Shown: piece by piece, positions 18,233 through 22,220 of the stretch
How the letters are laid out: each line of letters starts with the position of its first letter
How positions within the stretch are numbered: position 1 is the stretch's first letter
DNA from: Nemertoderma westbladi
Taxonomy: Eukaryota; Xenacoelomorpha; Nemertodermatida; Nemertodermatidae
Reading direction: 5' to 3'
Assembly: GCA_032718475.1 (NCBI GenBank)
Contig: JAUCBJ010002954.1
Location: 1 to 22,220 of the forward strand
Length of the DNA stretch: 22,220 nt
The notes under the pieces: generated by a model
Seen by the model: the letters and a program-made list of their open reading frames with translations, nothing else
Told to the model about the DNA's origin: nothing
Databases searched by the model: none
Translations under genes and position numbers: made by a program

Positions 18233-18636
18233 TGTTACAGCCTCCAGATGTAGTACTCCAATCTTTTTGACACAAATTTAAAGTTAAATAAATCAACTAG
18301 TTAAAATTATTTAACTTTTTTGTAAATATATCAGGGAGCGTGTGAGCTGCCTCCCCCTCAATGCCCCCCGGACAGCGCAAGATCCTCAGCGCTGTTGTAC
18401 TGTCGCCGCTGTGCCTCTCGCCAACGTCGTAGCTACACAACGACAACAATAACCAGCGCGAGTCACTCCACTGTCCGTCCCAAGGGCTTAGAATTACTTC
18501 AAATTCAAATGGGATGTAATAAATAATAAAAGTGTTGTCGGTATTCCAGTACACAATAATCCGCTCCTATGTGTAATCGGACGTAATCCGAAATACACAT
18601 AACAGACACTGGAATATCGAGCACTAGAACACCACA
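18233..18636 (-). mobile_element. Probable 3' LTR of a BEL/Pao retrotransposon
   Basis: Read on the minus strand, this begins TGTGGTGTTC (18636) and ends GGCTGTAACA (18233), the TGT...ACA form usual for BEL/Pao long terminal repeats. It starts 22 bases after the integrase stop codon, where a 3' LTR is expected. The length of about 404 bp is in the usual range. No second LTR is in the window, so the boundaries rest on the terminal motifs and position, and a target-site duplication cannot be tested. Confidence 0.6.
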
Positions 18637-18663
18637 GTAAAATAAAGTACACTTTATTTTACT
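18636..18663. repeat. 28-base inverted repeat with AATAAA on both strands
   Basis: AGTAAAATAAAGT and its exact reverse complement flank a 2-base spacer (AC). Each arm supplies an AATAAA, on opposite strands. It spans the integrase stop codon and the first LTR base, in the place where the polypurine tract would lie. Confidence 0.8.
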
Positions 18664-19501
18664 TTGTCTTCTTGGAGGTTTTTACATTTCCTATCTCATA
18701 TAATTTGTGGGAAGTATAATCACTGGGTTTTTTAAAGATTTTGTAGTCTCCAGTCTGACAACGTGACTCTTCTAATAAAACGAGATGTTGCACTGGTCTA
18801 GTTACTACATGTTTGTCTAGTGTTCTAACTGTCACAGTTCGAACTGTTCCGTCTGATCCTGGATGAACCGCTATTACAACACCTGTTAACCAGTGACGCC
18901 GTTTTAGGTTCGCCTCGGCTAAGAGAACAGAATCTCCTTTACAAAGATTCCTTGTTGTTTGATACCATTTACTTCTGGCTGAAATAGTGGGCAAATAGTG
19001 TTGTCGCCATATTTCCCAGAAGTTATCTGCTAACAATTGTACGATTTTCCACGCTTTCCTGGAGTACAGATCGCTGTCATCTGGGACAGAGATTGGTACA
19101 AGTGGTGCGGGAGATTGCATTAATATATGGTTTGGTGTCAGGGCAATAACGTTGTCTGACCTGTCTGGCACCAGTGCAATCGGTCGAGAATTCAAAGTAT
19201 ACTCGATCTCTGTGAAAAGAGTCACTAGTTCATCGTCTGTGAGTACTTTGTTCGGTGGGATGGTCTTATGGAACGCCAATTTTATGGATCGTATAAGACG
19301 CTCCCAGCTACCGCCTCTCCAGGGGCTGTCAGCCGTGTTAAAGTTCCATGTGATACGACTGGGTATTAATTCGGCAGCAATTTTATCATGGTCAATAGTA
19401 TTAAGAGATTTATTAATCTCGTTGTCCCCACCGACAAAGTTCGTACCTTGGTCACTATAGAAAGCCTGAACCAACCCGCGTCTGGCTATGAACCTCAACA
19501 C
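18659..19501 (-). CDS. BEL/Pao retrotransposon integrase, C-terminal part of Pol
   Basis: An uninterrupted 280-codon frame, the end of a Pol polyprotein. It begins inside the integrase core: RFIARRG (3-9), then the second catalytic Asp in SDQGTNF (D17), SPWRGGSWERL with the catalytic Glu (E67), and TEIEYTLNSRP (97-107). The BEL/Pao-type C-terminal domain (DUF5641-like) follows, with NFWEIWRQHYLP (160-171), then SKWYQTTRNLCKGDSVLL, HWLTGVV and TRPVQHLVLLE. The first catalytic Asp, the zinc-binding HHCC part, RNase H, reverse transcriptase, protease and Gag are all absent, because the element is cut at about 19492 where repeat copy B begins. The first codon given (GTG) is not a real start. The undamaged frame up to the LTR suggests a fairly young insertion that was broken later. 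Confidence 0.9.
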   Translation of the reverse strand: MLRFIARRGLVQAFYSDQGTNFVGGDNEINKSLNTIDHDKIAAELIPSRITWNFNTADSPWRGGSWERLIRSIKLAFHKTIPPNKVLTDDELVTLFTEIEYTLNSRPIALVPDRSDNVIALTPNHILMQSPAPLVPISVPDDSDLYSRKAWKIVQLLADNFWEIWRQHYLPTISARSKWYQTTRNLCKGDSVLLAEANLKRRHWLTGVVIAVHPGSDGTVRTVTVRTLDKHVVTRPVQHLVLLEESRCQTGDYKIFKKPSDYTSHKLYEIGNVKTSKKTK

Positions 19502-20060
19502 CTTTTTACAGCAGCGCTCACAATAAGTAAGTTCAATAGATATTTGTCGTTCGATTTTGGCAGGCAGTAAAGGCTAACATATAAAGTACTGTAAAACACC
19601 AGCAACCAAAACAATAAACCAAACCTATATCAGAATGTACAGCAATTATGGCTGAAAATTCGTAATTCATGCAAGACCAGTAGGCTCTTCTAACTAATCC
19701 CAAAACGAGCAAATACTAATTTTTTTATCTTTCAAAATATGTATAAACAAATAAATAAATTTTATACTTACAACAGTTTGGTTGTCAATCTATACGGAAT
19801 TTAGGATACTAGGGCTGAGAAAGAAATAATTAAATGGCCTAACTATTTTACCATCCCAAATGTTCCCTCAGCGCTATAATAACCACCAATTTATCCGTAG
19901 GGCCTAAGAATGATCACAAACTATCTAAAATAATTATTAGAAAATTAGTAAGTTAGAATTCCTAACGTGTTATGGTAGACCTAGCTACCGGTCTGCCGGT
20001 ACATGAATTATATCAATATAGGGGCCTCTGAAAACTATAATCTAACCCCTTCACCAATTG
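19492..20060. repeat. Duplicated block, partial copy B
   Basis: Matches copy A from its 15479 position (ACCTCAACACC) to 16048 (CACCAATTG). Its left edge joins the BEL integrase at a shared ACCTCAACAC/TTGAGGT-type microhomology; its right edge joins copy C with a 2-base overlap (TG). It differs from A and C at a few positions, for example CAAGACCAG against CTAGACCAG and longer T runs. Confidence 0.9.
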
Positions 20061-22220
20061 TTAAGTGCAATCCCAAATCCCCCGAAAGGGCAGAATTAAC
20101 CGAGATCAAAACTGAGGGAAAGCTATCGCTATTGCGAGTAAATGTTTTAATTCAATGGTGGAGACCTCAACACCTTTTTACAGCAGCGCTCACAATAAGT
20201 AAGTTCAATAGATATTTGTCGTTCGATTTTGGCAGGCAGTAAAGGCTAACATATAAAGTACTGTAAAACACCAGCAACCAAAACAATAAACCAAACCTAT
20301 ATCAGAATGTACAGCAATTATGGCTGAAAATTCGTAATTCATGCTAGACCAGTAGGCTCTTCTAACTAATCCCAAAACGAGCAAATACTAATTTTTTATC
20401 TTTCAAAATATGTATAAACAAATAAATAAATTTTTATACTTACAACAGTTTGGTTGTCAATCTATACGGAATTTAGGATACTAGGGCTGAGAAAGAAATA
20501 ATTAAATGGCCTAACTATTTTACCATCCCAAATGTTCCCTCAGCGCTATAATAACCACCAATTTATCCGTAGGGCCTAAGAATGATCACAAACTATCTAA
20601 AATAATTATTAGAAAATTAGTAAGTTAGAATTCCTAACGTGTTATGGTAGACCTAGCTACCGGTCTGCCGGTACATGAATTAAAATCAATATAGGGGCCT
20701 CTGAAAACTATAATCTAACCCCTTCACCAATTGGCCTACAGCCTTAGCACTTAGGGGCAATTGATTGACAGTTACTAATCCAATTTTAGCGAGCCCAAAG
20801 TTATGCCTAATGGTTCGATCAACTTCCCTGATAGTCCAATTTTGCTTCCGTACCGCCACTGATGTCCCACATCCCATTGCCGGCCTCACCGCACCGCAGC
20901 TAATCTTAGCCGGACATCGCGAATGTTTTCGATAATTGACTCATGTCAGAATGCGATCTGATCCGTTAATCAGGAACAACAATGTTATTGAACGTGTTCT
21001 AATCGACTAAGACATTATATTGAATATCGTATCACAGTTTTATATCAAACACATCCAGACATCAGACATCTGAATGCAAAACAACACTGTCAAAATTTAA
21101 ATACACGTCCAAATGTAAAAGATTAAACCATATAACGTACCGGTACTGCGGTACTTAATGCAGTAACAGAGTAATGAATGAATATATATAACTTCAATTC
21201 TATATTGAAACAAGCATAAAGAATTCAAAGGCTGTCATTGGCTAATCATGTTTAAAAAGCCTTAATTTGAAAATACCTCCAGCAGGGCTTAGTTATACTG
21301 TACTGTATAATAATAATAATCTGGAAATAATTATAGATACTGGACAATTAACCGACTGGTGATTTATCATATAATCAGGTAGTATTTCACATAATGAATC
21401 GTACAGTATTTCTACTGCAGTAAGTAAAGGAACTGAAACAAACTTAACTTTAAAGAGAATCCATAAGATTTTCGTTAATTCATATAGTAGAATATAGGTA
21501 TAGAATATAGGTTTTATACTTTAAACGTACAGTAGAAGTTATCGGAACAATATAACGATTATAAAATAAAATTTTTATACTCTTACCAAATACAATACAC
21601 CGCTCCGATCAGACGTTTAACGCTCTGATCCCATCACCGGACATACCGAATAAATCTAAAAACTACTATATAAAATTATGTAGAATATACTAGATTAATC
21701 TAAATTTATCAATATTTCAAAAGGACATACAATTGTATAACATACTACCTATAACACAAAGATTTATCTGAATTATTTCAATTATTACATAAAATATCTA
21801 GCATAATAATAGGACTGACTTACACATTTTCTTAAAATATTGTAAGAGTCCGGTTCACTTTTAGTACCTTGTCAGGTAGTAACTACCTTTTACTAAGGCA
21901 TAAATAATATAAATCGAATGAGTTAGTGAAATATTTGTTAACATCGTAAATAAATTGAGGCTAAGATATGATTAGGTAAACATATAAGACGGTAAGCATA
22001 TAAGACTTATAAAAAAAAATACCAGTGCGACGATGGTATTGGTTTCCAGGATTTAAAGGGCGCAGGGTTTGTTGTAGTATTATCTCGTTGACACATCCCA
22101 AGGTTACAGTAAGAATGACTAGGTAAATATATGATCGCCTTGAGCATAAATTCTTCGCTCTCGATCGCATTAGTTTGATTTGTGTCTGAAATGGGTCAAA
22201 TATTAGGATCTCAAACCCCG
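20059..22220. repeat. Long duplicated block, copy C (cut by window end)
   Basis: Follows copy A closely from TGTTAAGTGCAATCCC to CTCAAACCCCG at the window end. Differences from A include one fewer 16-bp AAGCATATAAGACGGT unit near 21978, loss of an 8-base ATCACAGT duplication near 21030, an extra 7-base CAGACAT duplication near 21060, and single-base changes. The ribozyme that borders copy A is absent here, because copy B lies directly to the left. Confidence 0.9.

Noticed and set aside
19388-19570. Plus-strand frames at 19152-19460 and 19388-19570
   Set aside because: They lie antisense to the BEL integrase and the copy B repeat, and resemble no known family.

Overview
The window is animal nuclear DNA. 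It is AT-rich and repeat-dense, with one intron-containing gene whose splice sites follow GT/AG, a tRNA-derived SINE, a BEL/Pao LTR-retrotransposon fragment and a non-LTR reverse-transcriptase relic. The mix and the frequent GTAC-type palindromes would suit a marine invertebrate deuterostome such as an echinoderm. That placement is an impression, not a demonstrated fact.

Two host genes look intact. An uninterrupted plus-strand reading frame (1445-2428) encodes a WD-repeat protein that I recognise as nucleoporin Nup43, with a poly(A) signal at 2594. A two-exon minus-strand gene (exon 1 11737-11054, exon 2 10761-10504, 292-bp intron) encodes a 313-residue seven-transmembrane rhodopsin-family receptor with altered DRY, CWxP and NPxxY motifs. 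Their closeness seems incidental; nothing suggests that they work together.

The rest is repeats and mobile DNA. 1-1030: AT-rich sequence with diverged copies of a short module. 1065-1236: a tRNA-headed SINE on the minus strand. 2720-3890: a 21-bp satellite built on the palindrome CTCGGGATCCCGAG, split by a 5'-truncated copy of the same SINE and reversing orientation near 3720-3760. 3890-6015: non-coding DNA with fold-back structures. 6010-7385: a decayed non-LTR reverse transcriptase on the minus strand. 7400-9635: a 22-bp satellite organised into 110-bp higher-order units. 9640-10500 and 11740-13880: mostly featureless AT-rich DNA. 13890-14730: a GC-rich composite tandem array (95 bp plus a roughly 120-bp extra block). 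15335-15376: a candidate type I hammerhead ribozyme on the minus strand, lying exactly at the edge of a long duplicated block. 15375-17554, 19492-20060 and 20059-22220: three copies (A, partial B, C) of that block, nearly identical. Between A and B lies a 5'-truncated BEL/Pao element on the minus strand (integrase 19501-18659, probable 3' LTR 18636-18233).

The most notable items are the hammerhead ribozyme at the repeat boundary, the two structured satellites (one with an internal inversion and an exact 50-bp inverted block, the other with an ordered A-B-B-A-C-A-B-C pattern of units), and the divergent receptor.
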